The notes: a model not told the origin generated them from the sequence alone. Counted from the first letter of the stretch, positions 36,542-47,525 are shown. The stretch is 64,000 nt of DNA from JANXQG01 sp963719885 (GCA_963719885.1 CAVRDP010000005.1:91474-155473), one strand, 5' to 3'. Translations and numbers: made by a program.

Positions 36542-36997
36542 ATGGACTTTGTCTGGTTCATTCTCATTGGCATTGCCGCCGGTTGGCTTGCGGGCCAAAT
36601 CATGAAAGGCGGTGGTTTTGGCCTGGTTGGCGATTTGATTGTCGGCGTCATCGGCGCGTTTCTCGGCGGATATCTCTTCGGGCTTCTGAAGATTTCGCTG
36701 GGCGGCCTCCCTGTACTAGTTGGCGAACTGATTGTGGCGACTGTGGGCGCTATCGTTCTACTCCTAGTGATAAGGCTCATTAATCGCGGGAGCAAATATG
36801 CGCCGGAAAGTCAATTGGGTCCGTCGGGGTCGGGTCCGCGGAAAGTCAATTGGGTCCGTCGGGTCCGGGGTCCGGTCCGTCCGGTCCGCGCGCCTGAGAA
36901 TACGGTGGTTTTTGCCGTCGGTTTGCCAGGCGATTTCTACCTGCCGGAGTTCGAGCGCACCTGGATAAGATCGATCAGATCGTGGAACCAGACGTAG
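36542..36997 (+). CDS. GlsB/YeaQ/YmgE-family membrane protein with a repeat-derived tail
   Basis: The first 82 residues (MDFVWFILIGIAAGWLAGQI to LLLVIRLINR) form the whole of a transglycosylase-associated/GlsB-type protein, with three membrane helices and the G-rich pattern GGGFGLVGDLIVGVIGAFLGG. These small proteins respond to envelope or acid stress. The usual stop is missing: the frame continues through two 25-bp direct repeats (36804-36863) for 69 more residues, rich in Arg, Pro and Val, to 36997. This tail overlaps the end of the convergent HlyD-like gene. AAGGAGACG just before the ATG is a strong ribosome binding site. Confidence 0.8.
   Translation: MDFVWFILIGIAAGWLAGQIMKGGGFGLVGDLIVGVIGAFLGGYLFGLLKISLGGLPVLVGELIVATVGAIVLLLVIRLINRGSKYAPESQLGPSGSGPRKVNWVRRVRGPVRPVRAPENTVVFAVGLPGDFYLPEFERTWIRSIRSWNQT
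36804..36863. repeat. Two 25-bp direct repeats
   Basis: CGGAAAGTCAATTGGGTCCG plus TCGGG occurs at 36804-36828 and 36839-36863, followed by a GTCCG-rich stretch. They sit between the natural ends of two convergent genes and prolong the GlsB-like frame. Confidence 0.75.
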
Positions 36998-38059
36998 CCC
37001 AGCGAGCGCTGGCCGCAATGCACCTTGCCGGTCACCGGCGGCGCCCGCGCGGAGATTGGCCGGATCGATGTCCTGCTTGTTGACGGCCACCTTGATCAGC
37101 ACCACGTTGCCTTCGTCCCCTTCCCGGACTCCGGCGGCCGGGACGATCGCTTTGACCGTCCCCGTCCGCGTCGTTCCCGGCTCCGTGGCCAAGATATAGG
37201 AGACCGTCAGTTGCTCATTACGCTCGTTGGCCAGTTTTTTGGCCCGGGCGATGTGGCCCATGCGATCTTCCGGCATGTGCAGATCGAGTTCCCAGTCGCC
37301 CTCCGCATTGGCGACGCGGAGCAGCAACTGGCCCTTCTGGACCGGGCGGCCTTCAAGCCGGTTCTTCAGCTCCCAGGTCTCGATCTGGCCGTCGATCGGA
37401 CTATACAGGTCGAGATCGGCAACCTTGCCCGCAGTGATATCGGCCTGGGCCTTCAAGCTGCTCAGCTTTTGTTCCGATTCGGTCAACTGGCCCCGCAGCC
37501 GCGCCCAATCGTCGGGCTTGAGCGTCGGCCCGTTGGTGTTCAATTCGTGCCGGATGTCGGCAGCGTGCTGGCGTTCGACGGCCACCTGGCCGTCAATATC
37601 GACCTTTTGCGCGCTCAAGGTGGGATTGCGGAGCTTCAGCAAGAGTTGCCCATTTTTGACCCAGGAGCCGTGTTCGATCGGCACGCCCTGAATATCCGTC
37701 CCGAATTCATCGATTTGGCCATCGGCGCCAGCGTAGACGTCCTTGCGATCGACCGGCTCCAGCGTTCCCTTGGCGTGCAGGTCGAAGTCGGCCGGGCAAA
37801 ACGCCAGGAACAAAACGGCGGCCAAAACCACAGCCGCGGCGATCAGACCCGCGATGAGGGAGCGCGAGGCTCTCCAAACTTGACCTTGGGAGCCAGAGGC
37901 ATGAGACGGTGAAACGATAGTAGCTGCCAACTCCTTGGCCCGCACTTTGACCCGCTCAATCGCATCCTCTGGAATCGATGCCGCCAGTACCGCGTTGACT
38001 TCTGCCTGCAAAGGCGGTTCGAGGCTATTTAAGTTGGGAGGGCGTTGTTCGTCGTTCAT
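36937..38059 (-). CDS. HlyD-like membrane adaptor following a sigma factor, one frameshift
   Basis: Starts MNDEQRPPNLNSLEPPLQAE. Residues 1-65 are cytoplasmic and helical, 67-90 a membrane helix (SLIAGLIAAAVVLAAVLFLA), then a periplasmic HlyD/RND adaptor: lipoyl-like VYAGADGQIDEFGTDIQGVP, a coiled coil (VERQHAADIRHELN, LTESEQKLSSLKAQAD) and DLYSPIDGQIETWELKNRLE. Near 37040 the frame breaks (NLRAGA, then PVTGKVHCGQRSLG); the true end is LIQVRSNSGR at 36937. Its ATG overlaps the sigma factor stop by four bases. An adaptor with a cytoplasmic head directly after an ECF sigma factor could double as its anti-sigma factor. That is inference. Its export partner is not seen. Confidence 0.75.
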
Positions 38060-38565
38060 TTTCTGTCTCCTTGATTGAATGCGGCCAGTTGCGTCAGCAA
38101 ATGTTGCCGCGCCTTGTACAACGATGTCGAGACGGCTTCGGGGGAGATGCCCAAGGCCGCGGAAACTTGGTCGCGTGATAGCTGCTCGAAGTGGTGCATA
38201 ACGAAGACCGTGGCCTGCTGGTCGGGCAGTTGAGCAATGGTCTTCCCCAACCAGTGCTCCAAATCCTTGGCCTCCATCTCTTCCAATGGCCCCACGGTTG
38301 ACATCCGATCGCCTTCGCGTAGCTCTACGGTCGGGCGATTCCGGCGCAGCCGATCGATGGACCGCAACGTCGCGAGCCGCACGAGCAAGCCCGTCCAACT
38401 CTGGACCGAGCCCGCCTGGTGCAACCGAAAGGCTTCAGTAAACACGTCCTGAGACACATCCTCGGCATCTTGGACGGATCTCAAGATCCGCAGCGCCACC
38501 CGGAATACGCGTTGCGCGTGTTGCTCAACAAGCCGATCCCAATCCGGCAGTTCACGATCAGTCAT
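38056..38565 (-). CDS. ECF RNA polymerase sigma factor
   Basis: A 169-residue factor starting MTDRELPDWDRLVEQHAQRV. Region 2 is at about 15-75 (RVFRVALRILRSVQDAEDVS, QDVFTEAFR) and region 4 at about 110-160 (AQLPDQQATVFVMHHFEQLS, AALGISPEAVSTSLYKARQH). Intact. It overlaps the next gene by four bases (ATGA type), so the two are translated together. The membrane adaptor that follows may sense an envelope signal for it. Confidence 0.9.
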   Translation of the reverse strand: MTDRELPDWDRLVEQHAQRVFRVALRILRSVQDAEDVSQDVFTEAFRLHQAGSVQSWTGLLVRLATLRSIDRLRRNRPTVELREGDRMSTVGPLEEMEAKDLEHWLGKTIAQLPDQQATVFVMHHFEQLSRDQVSAALGISPEAVSTSLYKARQHLLTQLAAFNQGDRK

Positions 38566-38970
38566 GTAATCTGTCTCGCCTCAACGCATGTGGGGGACAT
38601 CTATCAGATAGTCGAATCAACCGCCGCCGCATGACCTGGAAAAAATCGCAACAAGCTACGTGGGCGTTTGCTTCGATCCGGCTGCGTCAAGGCCAACCAC
38701 CCGCCCCAAGCATAACGGGCCCAAAGTCGGAATCACAGTGCCTATTGGGTGGCGGCAATGCGGCGGGCGGCCCGCTTCCGGCTGCGACGGGCCTGCGTTT
38801 CACGGGATTCCTCTTCCCGCTGCTCTAGCGATGCTCGGATTGGTCGGCCAGCCAACGATCTCCGTCGGGGTCGATCTCCGATCTCCGTCGGGGTCAGACC
38901 GGAACTTACTACTTTAATTTCATTGCAAGCCCGAAAGTGAATAGTTCCGGTCTGACCGTTCGCCGTGAAT
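38566..38970. other. Intergenic with a stem-loop next to the intron
   Basis: About 400 bases. TCTCCGTCGGGGTC occurs twice (38857-38893). GTCAGACCGGAACT near 38900 and AGTTCCGGTCTGAC near 38943 form a stem of about 15 bases with a 30-base loop. No gene is seen. Confidence 0.5.
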
Positions 38971-40899
38971 GCGTGTGTGTTTCAGCGGGTGGAAGTCCCG
39001 CCTGGGAAGGGTCGCTTGCCCAGTAGCAATCGAAGCGGCAGTTGCCGAAGCCTTCGATGGAAAGGATCACTTGGTGATCCCGCGAAGATGTAGGCCGTAA
39101 CGCAAGTAAACGCTCGACGAGGCCCCGAAACGAATAACTTGGAAGCCGACCTGACGGTCAGATGGGGAAGGCCAGTGTTGCAGAGGAAGGCAGTGATAAA
39201 GGCACTCTGTAGTTCCAACGGGGTAGAGAGCGACGGCATGCATCGAAGGAATGCACATGAAGCACGGGAAGCCGACGATGACAGCGGCGGCAACCGCAAC
39301 GGGCAACCCGCGAGGGCCAGGCCCGGTTGCGTTGGTGGCGGAGAGGCTCGTAGTAGCGTTGAAGCCGGGTAATTCCGGTGGAGCCAAGGGGCCTCAGTTC
39401 AAGGATCAGTGTACGCAGGAGGAAAGCAGAGCATGATTGGCGAAGAGCCTACCAACATCAATCCCTTGCAGAAACTCCGCGCGGCACTGCATGACAAAGC
39501 GAAGAGTTCGCCCAACTTTCGTTTCTATGCCCTGTACGACAAGGTGTATCGCCGTGATGTGTTGCAAGCGGCCTGGAGGCAATGCCGTACCAACGGCGGA
39601 GCATCCGGCGTCGATGGCCAAACGTTCGCGGACATCGAGCAGTACGGGGTGGAGCGGTGGTTGGACGAACTGACGGAGGAATTGCGAACGAAAAGCTATC
39701 AACCGCAACCGGTGCGGCGGGTCTACCTGCCGAAGCCGGACGGGAAGCAAAGACCCTTGGGGATTCCCACGATCCGCGACCGGGTGGTGCAAACCGCCGC
39801 GTTGCTGATCTTGGAACCGATCTTCGAGGCCGACTTGCAACCCGAACAGTACGCCTACCGCGAAAACCGTAGTGCCCTGGAGGCGGTGCAAGAAGTGCAT
39901 CGACTTCTGGGCGAAGGATATCGCGCAGTTGTCGATGCCGATTTGAGCGGCTACTTCGATTCGATCCCGCATCCGGAGTTGATGCTGAGCGTCGCGCGTC
40001 GCGTGAGCGACAAGGCCATGCTGCACCTGATCAAGCAATGGCTGGTGGCGCCGGTGGAAGAAACGGACGAGCGCGGTCGAGTACGGCGTACCACGCGGAA
40101 CAAGGATACGAAACGCGGCACGCCGCAAGGCGCGCCGATCTCACCCTTGTTGGCGAATCTGTACATGCGCCGTTTCGTGTTGGGTTGGAAGACCCTCGGG
40201 CATGAGACCCGTTATCAGGCCCGGATTGTCAACTATGCCGATGATTTCGTGATCTTGTGTCGTCGCCGGGCGGATGACGCCCTGACGGCGATGCGCGACA
40301 TGATGACGCGGCTGAAATTGACGGTCAACGAAACGAAAACGCACGTCTGCCGCCTGCCTGCCGAATCGTTCGATTTCCTTGGGTATACGTTCGGCCAGAT
40401 GTATTCCCGGCGAACGGGAGGGGCCTATCTCGGCGCGCTGACCGGCGCGCAAGAAGGTCCTCGGGGTCTGCCGTCAACTCAACGAGTTGGTAGGCAAACT
40501 CCCGCCGTTCATCCGGCCGGAAGCGTTGGTCTACCAAGTCAATCAGGTGTTGCGTGGGTGGGCCAATTACTTCTGTTACGGAACCTACACCTCGGCGTTT
40601 TCCATCGTGAACCTTCACGTCAATCGCCGGGTCCGTCAGTGGCTATGCCGCAAGTTCGAGATCAAGGGGCTGGGATACGGCAAATATCCCGACAGCTATC
40701 TGGAGCGCAAGCTTGGATTGCTGAACCTCACTCGCTTCCAGCGTCGTCACTCGTGGGCGAAACCATGAACCTTGTCCGAGAGCCGGATGCGGGAAATCCG
40801 CCCGTCCGGTTCGATGAGCGGGAGGTGGAAACGGAGCACGGCATGCGGTTATTGAGACACAGACGGGGAAACCCCGAAACAGAATATGCCGACGCCTAA
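38971..40899 (+). mobile_element. Group II intron (boundaries approximate)
   Basis: The 5' part starts near GTGTGTTTCAGCGGGTGGAA, a typical group II intron beginning, and runs for about 460 bases of structured RNA. The intron-encoded protein follows, then a domain V-like hairpin at about 40781-40813 (GAGCCGGATGCGGG..CCCGTCCGGTTC). The 3' border lies somewhere after this, before about 40900; I cannot place it exactly. Confidence 0.8.
39433..40768 (+). pseudogene. Group II intron reverse transcriptase/maturase, frameshifted
   Basis: Starts MIGEEPTNINPLQKLRAALH. Reverse transcriptase blocks are clear: SGVDGQTFADI, YLPKPDGKQRPLGIPTIRDR, VVDADLSGYFDSIPH, GTPQGAPISPLLANLYM and the catalytic NYADDFVILC (about residue 268). 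Near 40440 the frame breaks; the maturase domain continues in the next frame as ARKKVLGVCRQLNELVGKLP, then QVLRGWANYFCYGTY and stop at 40768. No HNH endonuclease domain follows. The shift removes domain X from the RT, so this copy should not mobilise itself unless the break is a sequencing error. Confidence 0.88.
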
Positions 40900-41054
40900 A
40901 CCACCGCGCCACCTCTCGACTCTACCCGCGCGCCTGACCCCGCGCCTCGGGGCGAGATCGACGAGGTCTGCGATGTGTTGATGGTGAAACTAACGGTTTG
41001 CGCCGAGGCGACGGACACGAACCCCAGAAGAAGTACGGATGCAATAAATCTCAT
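40896..41054 (-). pseudogene. N-terminal fragment of a secreted protein
   Basis: MRFIASVLLLGFVSVASAQT is a good signal peptide with cleavage after ASA. Only about 20 mature residues follow (VSFTINTSQTSSIS) before the sequence turns Arg/Gly-rich and stops at the group II intron border. It looks like the 5' end of a secreted protein cut off by the intron. The matching remainder is not obvious on the other side. Confidence 0.6.
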
Positions 41055-41292
41055 GGTTCCACCGCGAGAATAAATCGACAAGTCCAGCGTGCCGCCCACG
41101 GTCGAGTATACCAGCCCACCACCGCGCCGTCAAACTCGTCGGGTGGCCGACGCAGATTAGTTGGCCGGCCGTCGTTCCGAGAAATGGATCGTTTATCGGG
41201 ACTCCCGGAAAACGGATTTGTTCTTGAGACCCGTAGGCAACCGAAAAGACCAAGACCGACTTCTGACCAATGTGACTCCATTCCTTCATGCT

Positions 41293-44200
41293 TTACCGAC
41301 GTTTGTAGCATCGTGTCATGATCGCAATGAATCCGACTATGAGCAAAGCGCCCGTCCCGGGTTCCGGCACGGGGGCAGCAGGCTGTGAAACGGTAAGCGA
41401 AGGTCCGCTGGTAGCTGGCCGACGGATCAAATACCAGGTCGGCACCGCTTCCCACGGTGAGCGGCGCACCGTCGGGAATCGAGTAGGCCTGGGCCAGCAT
41501 GAGTTCGCCCGTTGTGACAACTATGCCACCCGTGAATGAATTGCTTCCACTGAGGATTAAAGTCCCATTCCCCGACTTGAGCAATTCGCCCGGGCCGCCA
41601 ATCGCGCCGGAATAGGTTGCTGGCGCCGAAGCGTCTTGCTGAATAATGCCAACTTGCAGGATTTCAATATTCTTGCTCGATGTAAAGGCCCTGGAACCAT
41701 AGAGCTCCAGGGCGCCACTTCCGGTCAAAGTCAAGCTTCCGCTTCCGAGGTTGTAGTCGTTGGCGATGGAAAGCGTGCCGCCGGCAATCGTTGTCCCGCC
41801 GCCGTATTGATTGGACCCAGTGAGCGTCAAGGTATTTGAACCCATTTTGACCAGGCCAATGCCCGTATTCCCGATCGAACCGCTATAACTGAAGCTGCCC
41901 CCGCTCGTGTCGAGACCGAGATTTGCTCCAGATGAAAATATGCCAGATTCCGAAAGCAGCGTGCTGATGTTTCCCGCTGTGAATTGGCGCAATCCGCCGA
42001 CGCCTAGTACGAGCGTCGCGCCACTGGCGACCGTGACTTTGGGTGACGTCAACAAGTTCGGGAGACTACCGGTTGTCGAAGCTTCGAGGAATCCGGCATT
42101 GATGGCCGTGCCACCGGAGTAACTATTTCCCGAGTTACTCAAAACGAGGCTGCCGCTGCCAACCTTGATCAGCTCTCCGGAACCAGATAGCAGGCCGGAA
42201 AGCGTCAAGGTATTGCCCATAGAATCGAAGGTCGCGATGCTTCCGGTTCCTCCAAGGCTCATCGGCATCGCTGTGGAAAAGGAAGCCGTTGACTGGAGCG
42301 TCCCGCCAGTGAAATTGAACGTAGCGGCACCAGCACCGGCGGTCAGTCCGTTGCTGATTTGCAGCAAGCCGCCATCGAGATTGCAAGTCCCGCTGCTGCC
42401 CGACGCGAAGGCGATGAAAAGCCCGCCGGCGATCGCGTTGGTCCCACCCGATTGCGTGAAGATGCCGCTACCCGAATAGCCGATATATTGGTTTGCCGTG
42501 GATAGGTATCCGCTAACAATCGTTGAGGTGCTGTTGTTGGTGCTAACTGTTCCGCTGCCCAATGATACAAATCCCGTCCCTGACAGCATAATGCCGCCGG
42601 CGAGATTGATCACACCGGCGGTCGAGACGACGGTCCCCTGACAGTCCAAGGGATCGTAAAAGGTGCCAAGTCCGTAGTAGCTCTGCGAAGCACTTACGGT
42701 GAAACTGCCGTTGTTAATATAATCGCTGGCGTTCGAGAAGTGTGCGAACCCCGTCGTCGGGTTGAATCCGCTGGGAACAATGAGCAGCGAGTTCGGGCCG
42801 AGGTACAACGACATGGACGACGTGTCCACGAGCGTTCCTTGACTGAGGTCGACGGTGGAACTGCCGGCGAAACTGAGCACGCTGGCGGCGGTTTCCGCCG
42901 CTCAGCGTTCCCGAATCGCTGAACGTAGTGCCCGCGGCAAATTGCAGCATACCACCGCCCAGCAGATAACTGCCGCTGTCGCTGATCGCGAAGCTACTCG
43001 ACACGCTATTGGTTCCGCCGCTCTGCTGAAACAGGCCGGGTACCGGGGTACCTTCAAGATTGAATCCAATCTGCTCGGAAGGAGCGGACAGCATGCTGCT
43101 GCCGCTGAGGGAATAGCTGCCCGATCCCTCATAACCTAAGTACAAGCTGCCGCTAACGCTGTTTGTGCCGCCGCTTTGTGTAAAGCCGCCGGGTCCGACG
43201 TACTCGCCCGATGCCGATAGACGGCTCCCGGAACCGCTCAAGCTGTACGGTCCAGTGCGCACGTAGAGAGACGATGCCGCATTCGTGCCGCCCGTTTGTG
43301 CGAAGGAACCGGAACCGGAATACCCAATGTACTCAGTCCCTGCGGACAAGTAGCTGGCATTGCTCATGCTGTAGGTCCCCACGCTGCCGGCATTGTAACC
43401 CAGGTACAGTGTGCTGGTGATATAACCCACCGTATTCGTTCCGCCGCTTTGCGTGAAGCTGCCCGATCCCGAGTAGCCCACATATTCGACATTGGCAGAG
43501 AGACTGCCGCCGGTCATTGTCGACGCGGTGTTGTCCGTCGTAAGCCCTCCGCTGCCCAGCGACACCACTCCCGTTCCCGAAAGCGTTATCCCGGCAGAAA
43601 GATTGATGGCGCCATTGGTCGCCACCAGCGTCCCTTGGCAGACCAGCGGATCGCTGATGTTCGCGCTGCCGGAAAAACTGTGCCCGGGGCCTACCAGGAA
43701 ACTCATGCCGTGGATATCGAGCGCGCCGGAATTCGAGTAGCTTGCGAACGTCGCCGTGGTACTAAAATTTGACGAAGTGATGAGCAGCGAGTTCGGGCCG
43801 AGGTACAACGACATGGACGACGTGTCCACGAGCGTTCCTTGACTGAGGTCGACGGTGGAACTGCCGGCGAAACTGAGCACGCTGGCGGCGGTTCCGCCGC
43901 TCAGCGTTCCCGAATCGCTGAACGTAGCGCCCGCGGCAAATTGCAGCATACCACCGCCCAGCAGATAACTGCCGCTGTCGCTGATCGCGAAGCTACTCGA
44001 CACGCTATTGGTTCCGCCGCTCTGCTGAAACAGGCCGGGTACCGGGGTACCTTCAAGATTGAATCCAATCTGCTCGGAAGGAGCGGACAGCATGCTGCTG
44101 CCGCTGAGGGAATAGCTGCCCGATCCCTCATAACCTAAGTACAAGCTGCCGCTAACGCTGTTTGTGCCGCCGCTTTGTGTAAAGCCGCCGGGTCCGACGT

Positions 44201-45617
44201 ACTCGCCCGATGCCGATAGACGGCTCCCGGAACCGCTCAAGCTGTACGGTCCAGTGCGCACGTAGAGAGACGATGCCGCATTCGTGCCGCCCGTTTGTGC
44301 GAAGGAACCGGAACCGGAATACCCAATGTACTCAGTCCCTGCGGACAAGTAGCTGGCATTGCTCATGCTGTAGGTCCCCACGCTGCCGGCATTGTAACCC
44401 AGGTACAGTGTGCTGGTGATATAACCCACCGTATTCGTTCCGCCGCTTTGCGTGAAGCTGCCCGATCCCGAGTAGCCCACATATTCGACATTGGCAGAGA
44501 GACTGCCGCCGGTCATTGTCGACGCGGTGTTGTCCGTCGTAAGCCCTCCGCTGCCCAGCGACACCACTCCCGTTCCCGAAAGCGTTATCCCGGCAGAAAG
44601 ATTGATGGCGCCATTGGTCGCCACCAGCGTCCCTTGGCAGACCAGCGGATCGCTGATGTTCGCGCTGCCGGAAAAACTCTGGCCCGGGCCTACAGTAAAG
44701 GTCGAGCCCAATATTTCAAGCAATCCGGCATTCGAGTAGTGCGCAAAACTGCCCGTGCCACTGAAACCGGCGGGGAGGATGAGCAGCGAGTTCGCACCGA
44801 TGTTTACGGACAACGACGAATAGTTCACGATCGTACATTGCGACAAATCCATCGTGGTGCCGAAAAAGTCAATAACGCCTGGGCCGTTTCCGCCGTCGAG
44901 CGTACCGGAACTCGTGAAGGTTGAACCGGCCGGGAGTTGCAGCGTACCCCCGCTGAGTACGTAACGACCACTAGGGCCAATCGTGATGTTCGCGGCTGTA
45001 TTGCTTCCGCCGGACTGCTGAAGAAGGTCATAGCCCGTGGACGATCCAATCGTCTCATTCGATGCGGAAAGGACCGCGCTGCCGCTGAGATAATACAGCG
45101 AGCTTCCGGAAGTTGAGGTCAGATTCAAGCCGCCCGTGATCGTGTTTATGCCACCAGCCTGAGCGAAGGTTCCGGTTCCTTGATAACCAATGTACTCGTC
45201 AAGCGCAGAGAGGCTGCTGGCGTTGTTTTCATTGACGGTCCCAGCGCTGCCAAGGTCATAGCCCAAGTACAAGCCATTGCTGATACCGATTGTACCCGTC
45301 GAAATCTGTAATGCCCCAGCGCCAGTGACGTCGCCGACCGTGAGCGTTCCGGCAGTCGCGTTTGCGGTTGTCACGGTAGCGGTACCGCCGTTGTCGACAA
45401 ACGCTGAGTCCGAAGTCGTCGGCAGCGCGCCTCCGCTCCAATTCGTTGCTACTGCCCAGTTGCCAGAGACGGTTTGCCAGGAAAGATTCGCGCCGAACGA
45501 GGTATTTGCGGAAAATACCGCCGTTAAAAACACGCAAATCATCGCTAGTCGGAAGGCGAAGAGGGCCGTCAGGCACGCGGGGCTTGCGATCCGCGCGAAA
45601 ACAAATAGCCTTTTCAT
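41293..45617 (-). CDS. Very large PEP-CTERM protein with autotransporter-type repeats, frameshifted
   Basis: Starts MKRLFVFARIASPACLTALF after AGGAGGTCTCCCG, with a long signal peptide ending near SFGA. It is about 1440 residues of Ser/Gly/Thr-rich beta repeats such as EYIGYSGSGSFAQTGGTNAA and GTLVATNGAINLSAG. Near the end come autotransporter-associated strand repeats (GNGTLILSGSNSFTGGIVVT). The very end, in a third frame, is a PEP-CTERM sorting tag: PVPEPGTGALLIVGF, hydrophobic helix, then CYKRR. The frame breaks at 42892 (an extra T, proven by the internal duplicate) and near 41390. Exported and probably surface-anchored by exosortase. Role likely adhesion or biofilm matrix. A ~900-bp block is repeated inside. 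Confidence 0.85.
42780..43679. repeat. ~900-bp internal repeat, copy 1 (with an extra base)
   Basis: Almost identical to 43780-44678. It differs by one inserted T at 42892-42894 (GGTTTCCG against GGTTCCG), which shifts the reading frame of the large PEP-CTERM gene here only. Confidence 0.9.
43780..44678. repeat. ~900-bp internal repeat, copy 2 (in frame)
   Basis: Same sequence as 42780-43679 without the extra T. The two copies are 999 bases apart after the indel, a multiple of three. About 100 unique bases separate them. The near-identity at DNA level points to a recent duplication or gene conversion. Confidence 0.9.
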
Positions 45618-46092
45618 CGGGAGACCTCCTGGTACTAGATGTCCGCCCGCCTTTGCGAGGCCGACGACAGGAACAAGATCACGGATCCGAGGATCTTGAG
45701 ATTCCATTTCCTCACAATCAAGTAGCCCCTATCTTGAACGAAGGTTCGGTGACAGCCGGCGTTCCGCCAAACGGACGCCAAGACGGAGATTCGCTCAGAA
45801 GTCCGCGAAGGAGGCTAGAGACGATATAAGGCAGCTTCGCGCACAACTATACTTGAAATTACCGTATGATGATTTTACCAGTCGTTTGTTAGGAAATGAT
45901 GAGGAGGCCGTTACGATTCCATTATAGACCCCGACACCGCGGGGGGTAATCGGTGTCCGAATAGGTTCCTTTTCTGACACTTGGCCGGTGAACCGCGGCC
46001 ACCCGACACTTTTCCGGCGACAGCGGTCCGAGATTGCCATCTCATAATTCAAATCGTTGGAAAGCCGTCAAAATCAAGGTTTTAATTCTAAT
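45618..46092. other. Intergenic region, promoter of the PEP-CTERM gene
   Basis: About 475 bases, AT-richer than the genes on either side (45830-45900). It must contain the promoter of the large gene and the end of the MFS transcript. A hairpin-like CCCCGACACCGCGGGG lies near 45929. No gene is seen. Confidence 0.45.
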
Positions 46093-47409
46093 TCAGGATG
46101 TTGCCTCGATCTCTTTCAACATCTCGGCCTCGACCTTCGGGTTTGGCTCGCCGTCCGCAGTGGCGATCAATTCTTTCGGCACCAGACAAATCAAAGGCAG
46201 GATCAGCGCATAGACGGCCGTTATCGCAATGACGCAATAGAGGAATCCGTGCGTCGGACTGCTGCCGTAAATCTTCGAGCCCAACACGTCGCCGCCACGG
46301 CCAGCCAGCACATAGACGCCGTCGACCATCATCATCAAGGTTCCCTGCAAGCCTGGCGGACAGGACCGCATGGCCAAGTCGTAATATGCCGCGGTGGCGA
46401 CCCCGCCCATCAAGCCGATCGGCACGGCCAATACCAGGGCCAGGTAGGCCGAGTGAATGAACGCCAGCGGAATCATCTGCGGCACCGCAATGATCGTTCC
46501 CCACCAAAGCAGCTTATTGAGAGCCACTCTCTTGCAAAGGAATCCATAGAGCAGGAATGTGGGGATGAACGCCCCGGCGAAGATTGCGTTGTAGTATGAA
46601 TATACGGCATCGGATGCGTGGAGCTCGTCGCTCAGATAGTATTGCAACGGAGTGTTCGAACCGGGCGCGAAACTCCAGAGAAACATGATCAGAACCGCCG
46701 GATAAACAGCCCGATGTTTCAGCAACCGCTTGACGTCCCCCACGAGATTCGTGCCCTTGGCCTGCGGTTGATCGTAGGCCTGGCTGAACACGGAGCGCGG
46801 CTTCCAGAATCCCAAGAGGCCAAGGCAAAAGACGAGTCCGGCAAACAGCAAGAAAGTGTCTTTCGGATCCAGATGGTCGGAAATATACCCCGCAGCCAAT
46901 CCGCCGGCAACGTAGGGGACTGAACTGACGATTTGCCACAACACGGTCAGGCGTCCGGACATCAATTTCTCCTGGCCTACCAGGGCCATCAGACCTTGAT
47001 AAGCCGCCGCGATGAAGCGGGACAAGAGCATCGCCGCGAGCATCCCCAGGTAGAGTCCCCGGTAGGACACGGGTGCATACGCCATGAAAACGAATACGAT
47101 CGCGGTCGCCGGGCCGAAGATCAGGAAGTAGCCGCGGTCCCGCAGGCCGAAGGGGTTCCACAAGTCGCGAGTCAGGCCGAAGGCGAAGGCAAAGTAGACG
47201 GGAATGGCCGTAATCAAGCGGAACGTGGAGACCTGGTCCGGTTTCGCGCCCAGTTGGTTTTTCAACATGAACGTCGTCGGGATGTCGATGAGATACCCGA
47301 TCGGCGTTGCCAGATAGAGAAAAATGGTCAGCGAACCGAAATAGAGGAAGGTTTGGCCGATGCGGGCCGAATTATCTTCGCTGCTGGCGCCGGGACCACT
47401 ACGATTCAT
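46093..47409 (-). CDS. Major facilitator superfamily transporter
   Basis: A 438-residue protein starting MNRSGPGASSEDNSARIGQT with about 12 membrane helices. Features include the helix-2/3 loop FGLTRDLWNPFGLRDRGYFL, the central cytoplasmic loop after FWKPRSVFSQAYDQPQAKG, and LSDELHASDAVYSYYNAIFA. The pattern resembles the BT1/folate-biopterin-like MFS branch. The substrate is unknown. Intact. Its first 126 codons and about 115 bases upstream are duplicated at 52536-53030. No operon partner is close. Confidence 0.85.
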   Translation of the reverse strand: MNRSGPGASSEDNSARIGQTFLYFGSLTIFLYLATPIGYLIDIPTTFMLKNQLGAKPDQVSTFRLITAIPVYFAFAFGLTRDLWNPFGLRDRGYFLIFGPATAIVFVFMAYAPVSYRGLYLGMLAAMLLSRFIAAAYQGLMALVGQEKLMSGRLTVLWQIVSSVPYVAGGLAAGYISDHLDPKDTFLLFAGLVFCLGLLGFWKPRSVFSQAYDQPQAKGTNLVGDVKRLLKHRAVYPAVLIMFLWSFAPGSNTPLQYYLSDELHASDAVYSYYNAIFAGAFIPTFLLYGFLCKRVALNKLLWWGTIIAVPQMIPLAFIHSAYLALVLAVPIGLMGGVATAAYYDLAMRSCPPGLQGTLMMMVDGVYVLAGRGGDVLGSKIYGSSPTHGFLYCVIAITAVYALILPLICLVPKELIATADGEPNPKVEAEMLKEIEATS

Positions 47410-47525
47410 ATCTCAGTTCTAACATGAGGCGAAATGGCAAAGAAGGTTCAAACTGCGGCAACCTGAAACGAATCTGTCCGCTCGTCAGCCAAAATCAGTT
47501 TAATGCGTCGGAACAGGTTCGTATA
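47031..47525. repeat. 495-bp duplication, copy 1 (MFS gene start and promoter)
   Basis: Nearly identical to 52536-53030. It spans the first 126 codons of the MFS gene and the upstream region. One base differs in length in the other copy (GCGCCCAGTT here, GCGCCAGTT there). Confidence 0.88.
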
